Assembly: GCA_043778415.1 (NCBI GenBank)
Contig: JAYWGG010000185.1
Coordinates: 1-5,616 of the forward strand
Source: JAYUHK01 sp043778415
GTDB lineage: Bacteria > Bacteroidota > Bacteroidia > Chitinophagales > Saprospiraceae
Length of the DNA: 5,616 nt
Direction of reading: 5' to 3'
Shown here: one piece after another, positions 5,575 through 5,616 of the stretch
Position numbering within the stretch: position 1 is the first letter of the stretch
Layout: each line of letters starts with the position of its first letter
Translations under genes and position numbers: made by a program
The notes under the pieces: generated by a model
Database searches by the model: none
Told to the model about the DNA's origin: nothing
What the model saw: only the letters and a program-made list of their open reading frames with translations

Positions 5575-5616
5575 TTGAGGATTAAAAAGGTTTTTTTGAA
5601 TAAAATTTGCTATTTC
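5575..5616 (+). CDS. Possible start of a rightward gene at a TTG codon, cut by window edge
   Basis: From TTG at 5575 the frame is open to the end, encoding (M)RIKKVFLNKICYF. The basic-then-hydrophobic pattern resembles the beginning of a signal peptide or membrane anchor. A TAAAA tract (5562-5566) lies 8 bases ahead, and the strong promoter at 5463-5493 points into it. The frame is closed upstream by TAG at 5512-5514. Against it: TTG starts are uncommon, only 14 codons are visible, and an ATG may lie just beyond the window. The product cannot be named. Confidence 0.25.
   Translation, partial: MRIKKVFLNKICYF

Noticed and set aside
1..5616. CRISPR array, transposon, phage or defence system
   Set aside because: No regularly spaced repeats, transposase, integrase, nuclease or toxin-antitoxin genes are present; the genes are housekeeping types plus one membrane glycosyltransferase.

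Overview
The window looks like an ordinary chromosomal segment of a Bacteroidota (Bacteroidetes) bacterium. The signs are a good match to the phylum's promoter form (TTG, about 20 bp, then TAnnTTTG) at 5463-5493, a second TAnnTTTG box just ahead of pssA, and A-rich TAAAA-type tracts instead of Shine-Dalgarno sequences ahead of several start codons. The glycosylasparaginase is also very close to what I remember of the Elizabethkingia/Flavobacterium enzyme. Coding DNA has moderate GC and the spacers are strongly AT-rich. I cannot place it below phylum level from the sequence alone.

Layout. Positions 2-664 (+) are the 3' part of a glycosylasparaginase gene with an intact catalytic core. A TAnnTTTG box then sits almost on top of the start of pssA (747-1463, phosphatidylserine synthase). 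After a 118-bp spacer come purS (1582-1827), rsmI (1855-2577) and a gene for a multi-pass GT-C-type membrane glycosyltransferase (2564-4042). These three are close together or overlapping and probably co-transcribed. The last one converges, with a 9-bp gap, on a minus-strand single-domain rhodanese gene (4052-4354). recO (4461-5189) lies upstream of that gene on the same strand. The final 427 bp (5190-5616) are a divergent AT-rich regulatory region. It holds the recO upstream region, one copy of a 21-nt repeated motif, a strong rightward promoter, a leader, and possibly the first codons of a rightward gene that starts at TTG.

How the genes relate. Most are housekeeping genes with no shared pathway: phospholipid synthesis (PssA), purine synthesis (PurS, away from PurL/PurQ), 16S rRNA methylation (RsmI), recombinational repair (RecO), sulfur transfer (rhodanese) and glycoprotein/asparagine catabolism (glycosylasparaginase). 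The GT-C protein is the least characterised gene. I see no defence system, CRISPR array, transposase or biosynthetic cluster. The most unusual signal is non-coding: a 21-nt motif, 20/21 identical, in inverted orientation on both sides of recO. One copy is the core of a longer near-perfect palindrome. I report it as a candidate operator or dispersed intergenic element, not as a new system.
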